From Rhodospirillales bacterium (GTDB lineage Bacteria; Pseudomonadota; Alphaproteobacteria; Rhodospirillales; Casp-alpha2), in contig JAFMCK010000003.1 in the NCBI GenBank assembly GCA_017857825.1, positions 1 through 37,899 of the forward strand: a stretch of DNA of 37,899 nucleotides, in the 5' to 3' direction. The translations under genes and the position numbers were made by a program. How positions within the stretch are numbered: the stretch's first letter is position 1; each line of letters starts with the position of its first letter. A model generated the notes under the pieces. That model ran no database searches, was not told the origin of the DNA, and saw only the letters and a program-made list of their open reading frames with translations. Shown here in pieces: positions 9,374-18,557 of this stretch.

Positions 9374-10141
9374 ATGGCAAGACGCATTTCAGTCAGGCGT
9401 ATTATGAAATGGACAGCGTGCCTGCTTTTATTGGGCATCGTCGGTAGTTCAGTCGCACAAAGTAAGGATCTTGTTGTTGACCTGTCGTCGCCGATTGTCC
9501 GGATCACGACCGGCTTTGCCGGCGCTGATTTATTGCTGTTCGGCGCCAAGCAGGGTGAAGGCGACATCATCGTTGTTGTACGTGGCCCTTGGGAAACGCA
9601 GACCGTCCGCCGCAAGGACCGGGTCCTTGGTGTCTGGGTCAATACCGAGCAAATGGTGTTCGAAGACGTTCCATCCTATTACTGGGTCGCATCGAACAAA
9701 CCAATCGAAGACCTTTTGTCGTTCGAAGACCGCGACATCAATCAAATCGGGCTCGCTGACCTAACGTTAACGCCCGCCGACGAAAATGCCGATCCAACAA
9801 AAGCCATCGCCTATCGCGATGCCCTGATCCGCAACAAAATTGTCAGCCGTTTGTATAGCGAAGCGCCCGAACAAATTCTGTTTGTCGACGACGTCTTGTT
9901 CCGCACACACGTGAATTTCCCGGCCAACGTTTCCGTCGGCACATTCGGGATCGAAACATATCTGGTGCGTGATCAAGAAATCGTTGCGACCACAACAACG
10001 CTGCTGAACGTTCGCAAATTCGGAATCGAAGCAGAAGTTTTCAACTTCGCCCATAAACAGTCATTCCTTTACGGGATCGTTGCCGTGATCATCGCTTGTG
10101 CGGCAGGATGGCTGGCGAACGCCGCGTTTAGGAGGAGGTAA
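9374..10141 (+). CDS. Alph_Pro_TM (TIGR02186-type) membrane protein
   Basis: This is a 255-residue protein with an N-terminal hydrophobic segment (about 10-25, possibly a signal sequence) and a C-terminal membrane helix ('FLYGIVAVIIACAAGWLANA'). The soluble part between them contains 'DLLLFGAKQGEGDIIVVVRGP' and 'RTHVNFPANVSVGTFGIETYLV'. This is the pattern of the alphaproteobacterial Alph_Pro_TM family, whose biochemical function is not known to me. The start at 9374 has AGGAGG nine bases upstream; TTG 9368 would be too close. Its place between two TSUP exporters in one operon suggests a periplasm-facing partner or accessory of the exporter. That role is inference. Confidence 0.8.
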   Translation: MARRISVRRIMKWTACLLLLGIVGSSVAQSKDLVVDLSSPIVRITTGFAGADLLLFGAKQGEGDIIVVVRGPWETQTVRRKDRVLGVWVNTEQMVFEDVPSYYWVASNKPIEDLLSFEDRDINQIGLADLTLTPADENADPTKAIAYRDALIRNKIVSRLYSEAPEQILFVDDVLFRTHVNFPANVSVGTFGIETYLVRDQEIVATTTTLLNVRKFGIEAEVFNFAHKQSFLYGIVAVIIACAAGWLANAAFRRR

Positions 10142-10143
10142 GC

Positions 10144-10680
10144 ATGAGCGACACCAATCAGCCGACCAACGAGGCGCCAACGGAAACAGAAGAAACCGGC
10201 AATACCGAGCGCAAGCCGAGCGGTCGTACGTTCTTGTGCGTCGTCGATGACTCCGAGGAATTTGCCGCCGCCCTGCAGTTTGCCTGTCGCCGCGCCACCA
10301 ATACCAACGGGCGCGTCGCGCTTTTGTATGTGGTACAGCCAGCCGAGTTTCAACATTGGATGGCGGTCGGCGAGCGGATGCGCGAAGAAGCCCGCGAAGA
10401 GGCCGAGGAAATGCTCAACGTCGTCGCCTCAGTTGTGCAAAAGCGCACGGGTCATCTGCCGGCCTTGTATATCCGCGAAGGTAAAATCCGCGAAGAGGTC
10501 GTCAAACTGATTTCGGATGAAGACGGCATCTCATTGTTGGTGTTGGGCGCTTCGTCGAATGCCGAAGGCCCAGGACCGCTGGTCACCTACCTGGTTGAAA
10601 AAATGGCAGGACGCCTGCGGATTCCGGTGACCATCGTGCCGGGCAGCCTATCCGAAGAAGATATCGAACACATCACGTAA
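10144..10680 (+). CDS. Universal stress protein (UspA) family protein
   Basis: This is a 178-residue cytosolic protein. After a disordered acidic N-terminus (about 30 residues) it has the Usp fold: 'TFLCVVDDSEEFAAAL', then 'RVALLYVVQPAEF', 'ALYIREGKIREEVVKLI' and 'LLVLGASSN'. The usual ATP-binding glycine motif G-x2-G-x9-G is not clean ('GASSNAEGPGPL'), so nucleotide binding is uncertain. The start lies 2 bp after the preceding stop with GGAGG upstream. Usp proteins encoded beside transporters often act as regulatory subunits, which would fit here. Confidence 0.88.
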   Translation: MSDTNQPTNEAPTETEETGNTERKPSGRTFLCVVDDSEEFAAALQFACRRATNTNGRVALLYVVQPAEFQHWMAVGERMREEAREEAEEMLNVVASVVQKRTGHLPALYIREGKIREEVVKLISDEDGISLLVLGASSNAEGPGPLVTYLVEKMAGRLRIPVTIVPGSLSEEDIEHIT

Positions 10681-10686
10681 TGTTAT

Positions 10687-10714
10687 TGATGATGGCTATG
10701 TCAGGCCATCATCA
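10687..10714 (+). promoter_or_regulatory. Perfect 10-bp hairpin inside the TSUP operon
   Basis: TGATGATGGC (10687-10696) pairs with GCCATCATCA (10705-10714) around the loop TATGTCAG, in the 48 bp between usp and TSUP copy 2. No T-run follows, so it is more likely an mRNA stabiliser/processing site or operator that sets separate expression of copy 2. Confidence 0.5.
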
Positions 10715-10728
10715 CGATTAGGTAATTC

Positions 10729-11646
10729 ATGAACATCTACTTTCCGATTGCCGAATTGTCGGCAAACGTTTTTGTGATTCTCGGGATCGGGGGTGGAATC
10801 GGTGTGCTGTCCGGTATCTTTGGCGTCGGCGGCGGATTTTTAATGACGCCACTGTTGATGTTCGTCGGGGTGCCGCCGGGTGTCGCGGTGGCGACCGGTG
10901 CCAACCAGATCGTCGCAGCATCGATCTCAGGCGTACTCGCGCATTGGCGGCGTGGCAACGTTGATGTGAAGATGGGGGTAGTGCTTCTGATCGGTGGTCT
11001 CGTCGGCTCGACGCTGGGAGTCAGCTTATTCTCGCTGCTCAAGCAAATCGGCCAAGTCGATTTTGTGGTGCAGATTTGTTACGTGGTATTCTTGGGTATC
11101 ATCGGCGGTTTGATGTTAATCGAGGCCGTACAGTCGATGATTTCGACCGGGGTAACCAAGCCAAAGAAAAAGCGCGAGCGGAATTGGACCCACGCACTGC
11201 CGTTCAAAATGCACTTCCGGCGCTCTCGTCTATATATCAGCGTATTGATGCCGCTCGGCGTAGGCATTTTCGTTGGCATCTTGTCGGCGATCATGGGGGT
11301 CGGCGGCGGCTTCGTCATGGTGCCGGCGATGATTTATCTGCTCCGGATGCCGACTGTCGTTGTCGTCGGCACGTCACTGTTCCAGATCATTTTCGTCACT
11401 GCCAACGTGACGATTCTACAATCGGTGCAAAACCAAACCGTCGACATTGTGCTGGCCTTGGTGTTGATTTTCAGCGGGGTTATTGGTGCCCAGTTCGGTG
11501 CCCGCCTGGGCGCAGTCCTAAAAGGCGAACAATTGCGCGGCCTTTTAGCCCTGATGGTACTCGCCGTAAGTTTGAAAATTATGTTCGATCTCGCGGCAAC
11601 GCCGACCGATATCTATTCTTCTATCGGTGTATTGCAGGGCAACTAG
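10729..11646 (+). CDS. TSUP (TauE/SafE) family anion exporter, copy 2
   Basis: This is a 305-residue close paralogue of the gene at 8460, with the same eight-helix plan, the same two signatures ([15 protein letters not shown] and [15 protein letters not shown]) and an identical '[11 protein letters not shown]' loop. Differences cluster in the central basic loop (KPKKKRERN) and at the C-terminus, which suggests different cytosolic contacts or substrates. The stop TAG (11644-11646) shares bases with the stop of the converging rpe gene (CTAG, 11643-11646). The two copies with the genes between them look like an old tandem duplication with insertion or retention of the middle pair. Confidence 0.9.
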   Translation: MNIYFPIAELSANVFVILGIGGGIGVLSGIFGVGGGFLMTPLLMFVGVPPGVAVATGANQIVAASISGVLAHWRRGNVDVKMGVVLLIGGLVGSTLGVSLFSLLKQIGQVDFVVQICYVVFLGIIGGLMLIEAVQSMISTGVTKPKKKRERNWTHALPFKMHFRRSRLYISVLMPLGVGIFVGILSAIMGVGGGFVMVPAMIYLLRMPTVVVVGTSLFQIIFVTANVTILQSVQNQTVDIVLALVLIFSGVIGAQFGARLGAVLKGEQLRGLLALMVLAVSLKIMFDLAATPTDIYSSIGVLQGN

Positions 11647-12287
11647 ATCGCAGCACGCAACGCGCCGATCGTCGCCGCGTAATCGTCACCCTTAAATACC
11701 GCACTACCGGCAACCAAAACATCGGCGCCAGCCGCAACCACCTCTTTGATGGTTTCGACATTAACGCCACCATCGACTTCAAGTTCAATCGATCGGTCAC
11801 CGATCATCTTGCGGATATTGCGAATCTTATCCAACTGTTCGGGGATGAAGCTCTGCCCGCCAAAGCCTGGGTTCACGCTCATCACCAAGATCAGGTCAAC
11901 CTTGTCCATCACGTACTGCAACACCCCTTCAGGGGTTGCAGGATTAAGCGACACACCGGCTTTTTTACCAAGGCCCCGGATCACCTGCAGAGAACGATCC
12001 AGGTGCTTATCAGCTTCGGCGTGCACGGTGATGATGTCGGCGCCGGCATTCGCGTACTCTTCGAGGAACGGCTGCGCCGGGTCGATCATCAAGTGCACGT
12101 CGAACGGCTTTTTGGTGTGTGGTCTCAGTTTAGAAATCACCGGTGGGCCGAACGTCAGGTTGGGCACAAAATGCCCGTCCATGACGTCGACATGGATGTA
12201 ATCGCACCCAGCATCATCAATGGCGCGAAGCTCTTCGCCCAAACGCGCGAAGTCTGCCGACAGAATAGAAGGTGCGATTTTGACCAT
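11643..12287 (-). CDS. rpe: Ribulose-phosphate 3-epimerase
   Basis: This is a 214-residue TIM-barrel enzyme interconverting ribulose 5-phosphate and xylulose 5-phosphate in the pentose phosphate (or Calvin) pathway. Motifs are complete: [10 protein letters not shown] with the active Asp, [29 protein letters not shown] and EVDGGVN. The length is standard. It starts 18 bp after the fba stop, so it is the last gene of a tkt-fba-rpe transcript. Its stop overlaps the stop of the converging TSUP gene. Confidence 0.97.
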   Translation of the reverse strand: MVKIAPSILSADFARLGEELRAIDDAGCDYIHVDVMDGHFVPNLTFGPPVISKLRPHTKKPFDVHLMIDPAQPFLEEYANAGADIITVHAEADKHLDRSLQVIRGLGKKAGVSLNPATPEGVLQYVMDKVDLILVMSVNPGFGGQSFIPEQLDKIRNIRKMIGDRSIELEVDGGVNVETIKEVVAAGADVLVAGSAVFKGDDYAATIGALRAAI

Positions 12288-12305
12288 ACGTCCGGTGTCC
12301 TAACC

Positions 12306-13313
12306 TTAAGCGGCTTTGCCGTAGGTGCCGGCGCAGGCTTTGCTGTTGGCGGCCGCACGCTCGATAAATGCGGCTTGGGCTGCAGCGACGTTTTCAGCTT
12401 TGCCGCTCCAGGTGCTGAGCGCACTCGCTTGCAATGCACGCCCGTACGAGAAGCTAAGCCCCCATGGCAGATCGTAGCCCGCATTCATCAAGTCCAAATG
12501 CACGGTGGCGTCTTCTTCGGACTGACCACCAGACAAGAACATGATGCCGGGCACAGCAGCCGGCACACAACGCTTCAAAGTTTGCACGGTCATATCGGCG
12601 ACCTGCTGGTGGCCCGCTTGGGTTGGACATTTTTTGCCGGCAATGACCATATTTGGTTTCAAGATCATGCCTTCCAACATCACTTCTTGCGCATAAAGTT
12701 CACCGAAAACGGCATTCAACACACCCTCGGTGACTTCCTGGCAGGTTTCGATGTCGTGGTTGCCGTCCATCAGGACTTCCGGCTCAACGATTGGGCACAA
12801 GCCGCCTTCTTGACAGATTTTCGCATAGCGCGCCAAGGCATGAGCGTTGGTGTGGATCGCGTGCGAGGTTGGGGCTTCGTCTGTGATGTCGATGACAGCG
12901 CGCCACTTCGCGAAGCGCGCACCCAACTTATAATATTCATCAACGCGTGCCGGCAAACCATCAAGGCCTTCGGTGATGGTTTCACCTGGCGCACCCGGCA
13001 GCGGCTTCGCGCCGGCATCGACTTTAATCCCTGGAATGATGCCGGCATCCTGCATGATTTTGACCAGCGGCGTGCCGTCGGCAGCTTTTTGGCGGATCGT
13101 CTCATCAAACAAAATCACACCAGAAATGTATTCGCCAATGCCCGGCGCACGGAACATAAACTCGCGATAATCGCGACGGTTATCTTCAGTGTTTTCGACG
13201 CCGATGGCATCCATACGTTTGCCCATGGTGCCGGTGCTCTCGTCAGCTGCCAACAGACCTTTGTTGTCGGCAACCATGGCGACGGCAGTTTGGTTGAGTT
13301 CTTGATGGTTCAT
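12306..13313 (-). CDS. Class I fructose-bisphosphate aldolase
   Basis: This is a 335-residue Schiff-base aldolase of the eukaryote-like class I type, splitting fructose 1,6-bisphosphate to the two triose phosphates. Visible landmarks are 'GLLAADEST', 'RFAKWRAVI', 'CPIVEPEVLMDGNHDI', 'GMILKPNMVI' (Schiff-base Lys) and 'FLSGGQSEEDAT'. The start at 13313 has GGAGG eight bases upstream, while a longer frame to 13328 would use the ribosome site as coding sequence. The gene follows tkt by 30 bp. With tkt and rpe it can run non-oxidative pentose rearrangements and glycolysis or gluconeogenesis. No Calvin-cycle-specific gene (RuBisCO, phosphoribulokinase) is in view, so cbb naming is not justified. 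Confidence 0.95.
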   Translation of the reverse strand: MNHQELNQTAVAMVADNKGLLAADESTGTMGKRMDAIGVENTEDNRRDYREFMFRAPGIGEYISGVILFDETIRQKAADGTPLVKIMQDAGIIPGIKVDAGAKPLPGAPGETITEGLDGLPARVDEYYKLGARFAKWRAVIDITDEAPTSHAIHTNAHALARYAKICQEGGLCPIVEPEVLMDGNHDIETCQEVTEGVLNAVFGELYAQEVMLEGMILKPNMVIAGKKCPTQAGHQQVADMTVQTLKRCVPAAVPGIMFLSGGQSEEDATVHLDLMNAGYDLPWGLSFSYGRALQASALSTWSGKAENVAAAQAAFIERAAANSKACAGTYGKAA

Positions 13314-13343
13314 AATCTCATCCTCCAATCGGTGTGTGTCTGA

Positions 13344-15353
13344 TCACCCAAGCTGACGACGTGCCTCTGCGATGACGGCGTCGGCGGTGATGCCGAATTC
13401 TTCATAAAGTTGACCAGCGGGTGCCGAAGCACCGAAGCTGTCCATACCCACGAAGCCCCCTTCGGGGCCTAGGTATTTGTCCCAACCGAACCGCACGGCG
13501 GCTTCGACGGCAACGCGAACGGTATCTTTACCCAAGACCTCTTGGCGGTAGCCGACGTCTTGACGATCAAACAGTCCCTGGCACGGCATCGACACCACCG
13601 CGGTGCCGATCCCATCAGCCTCAAGCGCGTCACGGGCGGCGATGGCAAGCTGCACTTCCGAGCCGGTCGCCAACAGCGTCACCTTGCGGTCACTCGCGGC
13701 CGCATCCGCCAACACATAGGCACCGCGTGCCGACAGGTTTTCATCCGTATGCTCGGTCCGCAACGTCGGCACACCCTGGCGCGACAACGCCAAACCCGAC
13801 GGGCCTTTTTCGTTTTCAATGGCCAGCTGCCAGCATTCCACGGCTTCCACACCATCGCAGGGTCGGAACGTCAAGAAGTTCGGCATAGCCCGCAAAGAGG
13901 CCAACGTTTCCACCGGCTGATGCGTCGGGCCATCTTCGCCGAGGCCAATGCTATCGTGGGTCAACACGTACATCACTCGCTTGCCCATCAACGCCGACAA
14001 ACGCATAGCGCCGCGCATATAATCGGCGAACACCAAGAACGTGCCGCTGAGCGGGATCAAACCTTGGTGCAAAGCAATGCCGTTCATCGCCGCTGCCATA
14101 CCGTGCTCGCGTACACCATAATGAATATAGCGACCGCCGAAATGCGTCGGCGTCAGGGAGTCCGTATCCGGCGTCACCGTGTTGTTGGAGCCGGTCAGAT
14201 CAGCAGAACCCGAAATCAATTCCGGGATCACCGGCGTCAAAACCTTCAGCGCTTCACCGCTGGCAGCCCGGGTCGCCCACTTCGGCTTTTCTTCGGACAC
14301 ACGTTTTTTGTGCGCGATCACCGCGTCGTTGATACCGGCGGGCAGGACGCAGTTGATGGTCCGTGTGAATTCGGCTTTTTTCGCGTCTGCAGCCAGGCGG
14401 CCCTGCCATTCAGTGTACGCCGCATCGCTGCGCATTCCTGCAGCACGCCAAGCTTCCAACACATCAGCCGGCACTTCAAAGGGGCCTGCTTCCCAACCCA
14501 ACGCTGCGCGGGCGCCGGCGATTTCATCCGGACCCAACGGTGCACCATGGGTCGATGCCGTACCGGCCTTGTTCGGCGCGCCAAAACCGATGGTCGTCTT
14601 GCATGCGATCATTGATGGCTTGTCAGCTTTGTGGGCGGCCTCGATGGCCGCTGCAACGGCGTCCATATCGTGTCCATCGACCGCTTGCACATGCCAGTTG
14701 CTCGCTGCGAAACGAGCGAGTTGATCGTCAGAAACCGCCATGTCGGTGCTGCCGTCAATCGAGATGCCATTGTCGTCGAACAACACAATCAACTTCGACA
14801 ATCCAAGATGCCCCGCCATAGAGATCGCTTCATGACTGATGCCTTCCATCAGGCAACCATCACCGGCGATCACATATGTATAGTGATCAACCAACGGATC
14901 ACCGTAGCGCGCATTCATCATTCGTTCTGCCAGCGCCATACCGACCGCATTCGCAATACCTTGACCGAGCGGACCGGTCGTCGTCTCAATCCCCGTCGCA
15001 TGACCATATTCCGGGTGGCCGGCGGTCTTGGCGTCGAGTTGACGGAAGTTTTTGATTTCTTCCATTGTCATGTCGGGATAGCCGCTCAAGTGCAAAAGCG
15101 CATACAGCAGCATCGACCCATGTCCCGCAGACAGGATGAACCGATCGCGATCCGGCCATTTCGGATCAATGGGATTGAATTTGAGAAACCGCGTGAACAG
15201 CACCGTCGCAGCATCGGCCATGCCCATCGGCATTCCCGGATGTCCGGAATTCGCTGCTTGAACAGCATCTGCCGCTAAAAAGCGGATCGCATGCGCCATG
15301 CGCTTTTCTAATGTACCTGCCAAAGCCGTGTCGCTGCTTGCGCCCGATGTCAT
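13344..15353 (-). CDS. tkt: Transketolase
   Basis: This is a 669-residue thiamine-diphosphate enzyme moving two-carbon units between sugar phosphates. It has all family signatures: '[16 protein letters not shown]', '[18 protein letters not shown]', the ThDP-Mg motif starting '[13 protein letters not shown]', '[17 protein letters not shown]' and a C-terminal '[18 protein letters not shown]'. The ATG at 15353 has GAGGAG about 10 bases upstream; a frame extending to 15488 is leader. It is first in the tkt-fba-rpe run. The family usually places gap and pgk between tkt and fba in alphaproteobacteria, and they are absent here. Confidence 0.97.
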   Translation of the reverse strand: MTSGASSDTALAGTLEKRMAHAIRFLAADAVQAANSGHPGMPMGMADAATVLFTRFLKFNPIDPKWPDRDRFILSAGHGSMLLYALLHLSGYPDMTMEEIKNFRQLDAKTAGHPEYGHATGIETTTGPLGQGIANAVGMALAERMMNARYGDPLVDHYTYVIAGDGCLMEGISHEAISMAGHLGLSKLIVLFDDNGISIDGSTDMAVSDDQLARFAASNWHVQAVDGHDMDAVAAAIEAAHKADKPSMIACKTTIGFGAPNKAGTASTHGAPLGPDEIAGARAALGWEAGPFEVPADVLEAWRAAGMRSDAAYTEWQGRLAADAKKAEFTRTINCVLPAGINDAVIAHKKRVSEEKPKWATRAASGEALKVLTPVIPELISGSADLTGSNNTVTPDTDSLTPTHFGGRYIHYGVREHGMAAAMNGIALHQGLIPLSGTFLVFADYMRGAMRLSALMGKRVMYVLTHDSIGLGEDGPTHQPVETLASLRAMPNFLTFRPCDGVEAVECWQLAIENEKGPSGLALSRQGVPTLRTEHTDENLSARGAYVLADAAASDRKVTLLATGSEVQLAIAARDALEADGIGTAVVSMPCQGLFDRQDVGYRQEVLGKDTVRVAVEAAVRFGWDKYLGPEGGFVGMDSFGASAPAGQLYEEFGITADAVIAEARRQLG

Positions 15354-15372
15354 GCGGTGTGTTCTCCTCGCT

Positions 15373-15398
15373 GGGCCCGGCATTCGGTGGGCGGGCCC
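15373..15398 (-). promoter_or_regulatory. GC-rich hairpin in the tkt leader
   Basis: GGGCCCG (15373-15379) pairs with CGGGCCC (15392-15398) just upstream of the tkt ribosome site. It could modulate translation or early termination. The remaining 15399-15664 stretch holds no gene I can support; the tkt promoter must lie here but no convincing boxes were found. Confidence 0.35.
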
Positions 15399-15664
15399 GA
15401 TGATCGACCGCGCGCCACCCAATAGGAGCACGCATTGAAAAATCGCCTCATCTCGGCCCAGGCAGTCACCGCTCACACGGCGCCGCACGAGAGAAGCTAA
15501 GGATCAGTTCAATACCTTTTCAATGCCGCCTCGGCAAGGCGCGCGGCTAGGTTTTCAGGGATTTTTAAGCAATAAAATTAAGGGTGAGGTCACACAGGAA
15601 ATGATTTGATGTTCAAATAGAAAGGTATCGGAACGAGAAGCTTAGGATTGGCCGCTGGCGCACA

Positions 15665-16168
15665 TCATTTGTCTTTCGTGCCATCGGCTAAAACTTGGAA
15701 CATGGACATCAATGCTTCACGCTTCTCTGGGTCAACAATCCGATAATACGCACGAACAAGCTCCAAGGTCTCACGACGATTCATCTCATCGCGTTCCGGC
15801 GGCTCATTATCCCGGTAATCTATGCCGAGACGGTATCCTTCTGCCGGATCGCCCATTTTTTTATCCAGGCCATCAAAGAAAAAGTTGATGGAGACTCCCA
15901 GGAGCTGGGAAAATTGGAACAAGCGACTCGCCCCAATGCGATTCGCGCCCCGTTCATATTTTTGAATCTGCTGAAACGTCAGACCGACGGATTCCGCCAA
16001 TTTTTCCTGAGTGAGACCCAAAATCGTCCGGCGCTGACGCAACCGATCCCCGACATGAATATCAATCGGGTGGGCGACACCAGGCGGCAGTCTAACCGGC
16101 GCAGAACCTTTTTTATTCAAAGGCTTGCGTGGTTTAGATTTACGTCTGGCCAGTCGTTTTTCAGCCAT
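15665..16168 (-). CDS. XRE-family transcriptional regulator, PraR-like
   Basis: This is a 167-residue DNA-binding protein with a Lys/Arg-rich N-terminal tail (1-30) and an XRE helix-turn-helix at about 37-95. The domain reads 'GDRLRQRRTILGLTQEKLAE', then 'TFQQIQKYERGANRIGASRL'. A C-terminal acidic helical part follows, ending in 'YYRIVDPEKREALMSMFQVLA'. This is the widespread alphaproteobacterial type that includes PraR of rhizobia (control of biofilm, quorum sensing and nitrogen-fixation genes). The start at 16168 has GAGGAG upstream. Repeated TATTGT motifs just upstream are possible autoregulatory sites. Confidence 0.9.
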   Translation of the reverse strand: MAEKRLARRKSKPRKPLNKKGSAPVRLPPGVAHPIDIHVGDRLRQRRTILGLTQEKLAESVGLTFQQIQKYERGANRIGASRLFQFSQLLGVSINFFFDGLDKKMGDPAEGYRLGIDYRDNEPPERDEMNRRETLELVRAYYRIVDPEKREALMSMFQVLADGTKDK

Positions 16169-16190
16169 CGAACACTCCTCAGAGCAACAC

Positions 16191-16221
16191 TATTGTCCTT
16201 AAACGACCTATTGTTGCAATA
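16191..16221 (-). promoter_or_regulatory. Candidate operator upstream of the XRE gene
   Basis: TATTGT occurs at 16191-16196 and again 18 bases on at 16209-16214. The second lies in a 13-bp dyad (TATTG-TTG-CAATA, 16209-16221). It sits 23-53 bases upstream of the XRE start, where a self-repressing regulator would bind. Binding is inference. Confidence 0.3.
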
Positions 16222-16327
16222 TTCACTCGTAATTTTCAACGTCCCGCTGCCGCACTTCAGACGAGCATTGACCGCAAAACAACAGTGCCCGATGCTGCAG
16301 CTTGATCATTTTAAAGGAGCGTCATCG

Positions 16328-16687
16328 TTGGCTGAAATTGTGTCCGCTGTTGCCATCATCATCGCACTTGCCGCTCTTTACCTAGGAAATATGGCGCATA
16401 GGCAAGTTGACTCAACTTTTGAAAATTTTACCCAACATGTTGCAAAACACGTGCGGGCATCACAGGCAGAACTTGCCGCACAGGCCGAGCAACTAAAGGT
16501 AGAAATAAAATCACTGGAATCGACCGTCGAAGCCGCTGAAGCTAAGAATCTTGATCAAAACCAGACAATCCACCTATTGACGCAGAGAATTGCTGTGCTT
16601 GAGCATGATCTAAAAAGCTTGAGCGACGCGATCCCTCCGCAACTTCGCCGCCCGCCCCCGAAACGGGCGTCAGATACGATTAGCTGA
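16328..16687 (+). CDS. Small membrane-anchored coiled-coil protein
   Basis: This is a 119-residue protein with an N-terminal membrane helix ('IVSAVAIIIALAALYLGNMA', about 4-23). An acidic coiled coil follows (about 35-105; heptads such as 'QAEQLKVEIKSLESTVEAAE'), then a Pro/Arg-rich tail. The start is TTG at 16328 with AGGAG eight bases upstream (16315-16319). Longer upstream frame is antisense to the XRE gene and is not protein-like. No family is recognised; the layout suggests a structural or scaffold role at the inner membrane. It is followed by a strong hairpin and then bolA. Confidence 0.7.
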   Translation: MAEIVSAVAIIIALAALYLGNMAHRQVDSTFENFTQHVAKHVRASQAELAAQAEQLKVEIKSLESTVEAAEAKNLDQNQTIHLLTQRIAVLEHDLKSLSDAIPPQLRRPPPKRASDTIS

Positions 16688-16689
16688 GC

Positions 16690-16716
16690 CAACGCCCAGC
16701 TGACTTTTGGGCGTTG
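16690..16716 (+). terminator. Hairpin after the coiled-coil gene
   Basis: CAACGCCCA (16690-16698) pairs perfectly with TGGGCGTTG (16708-16716) around nine bases, 3 bp after the stop of the preceding gene. The stem is strong but no T-run follows, so it may be a terminator or an RNA 3'-end stabiliser. Confidence 0.5.
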
Positions 16717-16787
16717 CGGACAATTGCAGACGCCGCACGGAAAACTTATTTAAAGATCGTGATCTTTTTTGACCGGAGCCACAACAC

Positions 16788-17132
16788 ATGAACAACGCCC
16801 ATCCCGTGCAGTCCGCCATTGACCAAAAAATCGCGGATGCGCTTGAACCGGCACACCTTGAGGTGATCAACGAAAGTCATATGCATAACGTGCCGCCGGG
16901 TTCGGAATCTCATTTTAAACTGGTCATCGTCACCGATGCTTTCGAGGGCAAACGTCTGATTGCTCGCCATCAAATGGTCAACGCAGCGCTGAAAGCAGAA
17001 ATGCAGGGGCCCGTTCATGCACTTTCCATGGAAACCCTGACCCCGGCAGAATGGCTGGCACGCGGCGGTCGGACCATGACGTCCCCGGCCTGTCGCGGCG
17101 GCGCGAAGAACGACCCTATATTCGGCGCATAA
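16788..17132 (+). CDS. bolA: BolA family protein
   Basis: This is a 114-residue BolA-fold protein. It carries the diagnostic helix-turn 'ESHMHNVPPGSESHFKLVIV' and 'LIARHQMVNAAL', giving conserved histidines for iron-sulfur cluster ligation with a monothiol glutaredoxin. BolA proteins act in iron homeostasis, cell shape and stress response. The ATG has GGAG nine bases upstream. An extra C-terminal tail of about 20 residues (after 'LARGG', with one Cys) extends beyond the minimal fold. Confidence 0.93.
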   Translation: MNNAHPVQSAIDQKIADALEPAHLEVINESHMHNVPPGSESHFKLVIVTDAFEGKRLIARHQMVNAALKAEMQGPVHALSMETLTPAEWLARGGRTMTSPACRGGAKNDPIFGA

Positions 17133-17270
17133 TCCCTAAAGCCGGAACTTTCGAAACATCAATTCGAACTTCGCAGACACCCGCGTGCTATCTGTCACAC
17201 ACCGTTTTTTGAGGACGTTGTAGGATTGCTGCATGGGGATTAGCATCCCAGGACGAAATGGGAGTGGCAT

Positions 17271-18557
17271 ATGCTCGAATGGGTACTTGGTCGGCGTACA
17301 TCGGCAAAGAAGCCGTTGAAAGCCGGTCAGAAAAAGAAACCATCGTACGAAGAATCCAAGAAAATCGCCGCTAAAGGCGATGCGAAGGCGCGTGCGGCGT
17401 TGGCCGCGCACGCGGATTTGGAGCCCGAATTTCTGTATCTTTTCGCCTCAGACAAAGACGCCACCGTCCGTCGCGCGGTCGCAGAGAACGAGAGCTCGCC
17501 TTTACAAGCCGACTTGTTGCTGGCGAGAGACGTTGATCAGGGCGTCCGCGAAGAACTCGCTTATAAAATCGGACGGCTGGTACCGACCCTGACCGACGAC
17601 GAAAGTGAAAGCTTGGCCGAAATGGCGTTTGCGGTGCTGGAAATCCTGGCGACTGATCAGGCGCCGCAAATTCGTACGATCATCGCCGATGAAATCAAGC
17701 ACCTGAGCAACGTGCCGAAACGGATTATCCTGCGCTTGGCCAAGGATGCTGAGGCCACGGTGGCCGGTCCAATCTTGGAATATTCGCCCTTGCTCAACGA
17801 CGATCAATTGCTGCAGATCATCGCCAGCGGCTTGCGCGGCGGTGCGTTGGAAGCGCTGGCCCGACGCAAAGGATTATCGGCGGCGCTCTCGAAGGCCGTC
17901 GTCGCCGCCGAAGAAGATCCGGCAATCGCCGAATTGTTGAAAAACCGCACCGCCAAAATCAGCGACAAACTGATGAACGAGATCGCCATTCGTGCCGAGC
18001 AGGCCCCCGACCTTCACTTGCCGCTGGTGGATCGCGGTAGCCTATCACAAAGCACGCTTCGGCGGATCGCCATGTTCGTCAGCGCTAATTTGGTCGACCG
18101 CTTGATTTCGGCGAACCGCCTCGATGACTCGCTCGCACACGACATTCGTATGGCGGTCCGCGAACGCATTGAAGAGGGTGATGCGACATCAGTTGATGAC
18201 GATGACGAAGAAGATGACAGTGCCGAGCGCGCAGAGCAATTGCACAGCGCCGGGGAGCTTGACGAGTACGCGATCCTCGACGGTATCTATGAAAAAGACA
18301 TCGCATTCCTAACTCGCGGCTTTACCCTGCTGTCCAAGCTTTCCGAAGCACACGTCACGCGGATGCTCGAAAGCGAGAGCGCAAAAGGCCTTTGTGCCTT
18401 GACCTGGAAGGCCGGACTTAGCGCCGACATCGCGGTATCCCTGCAGCGTCGAATCGGCAACATTCCGCCGAAATCGATGATCCATGAAGCCGCGGGCGGT
18501 GGCTATAAACTCGCAGAGGAAGAACTTAAATGGTACGTCGATTACTTCGACACCTAA
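17271..18557 (+). CDS. DUF2336 family protein
   Basis: This is a 428-residue, largely helical cytosolic protein. A basic N-terminus is followed by HEAT-like helical pairs ('DKDATVRRAVAENES', 'DVDQGVREELAYKIG', 'QAPQIRTIIADEI'). These match DUF2336, an alphaproteobacterial family of unknown biochemical role. A very acidic stretch (about 304-314, DDDDEEDDS) separates the repeats from a C-terminal domain. The start has GGGAG upstream. The last 28 bp overlap the eipA gene, so the two are translationally coupled. Confidence 0.85.
   Translation: MLEWVLGRRTSAKKPLKAGQKKKPSYEESKKIAAKGDAKARAALAAHADLEPEFLYLFASDKDATVRRAVAENESSPLQADLLLARDVDQGVREELAYKIGRLVPTLTDDESESLAEMAFAVLEILATDQAPQIRTIIADEIKHLSNVPKRIILRLAKDAEATVAGPILEYSPLLNDDQLLQIIASGLRGGALEALARRKGLSAALSKAVVAAEEDPAIAELLKNRTAKISDKLMNEIAIRAEQAPDLHLPLVDRGSLSQSTLRRIAMFVSANLVDRLISANRLDDSLAHDIRMAVRERIEEGDATSVDDDDEEDDSAERAEQLHSAGELDEYAILDGIYEKDIAFLTRGFTLLSKLSEAHVTRMLESESAKGLCALTWKAGLSADIAVSLQRRIGNIPPKSMIHEAAGGGYKLAEEELKWYVDYFDT

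Noticed and set aside
11076-13343. A 755-codon open frame on the plus strand
   Set aside because: It runs antisense to rpe and fba, which have complete enzyme motifs; its own translation is His/Arg-rich and has no family features. It is a shadow of codon bias.
11643-15353. Calvin-cycle (cbb) operon
   Set aside because: tkt, fba and rpe fit the pentose phosphate pathway and glycolysis; no RuBisCO, phosphoribulokinase or cbbR is in view.
15695-16327. Upstream extension of the coiled-coil gene
   Set aside because: That part is antisense to the XRE regulator and non-protein-like; a good AGGAG site sets the start at TTG 16328.
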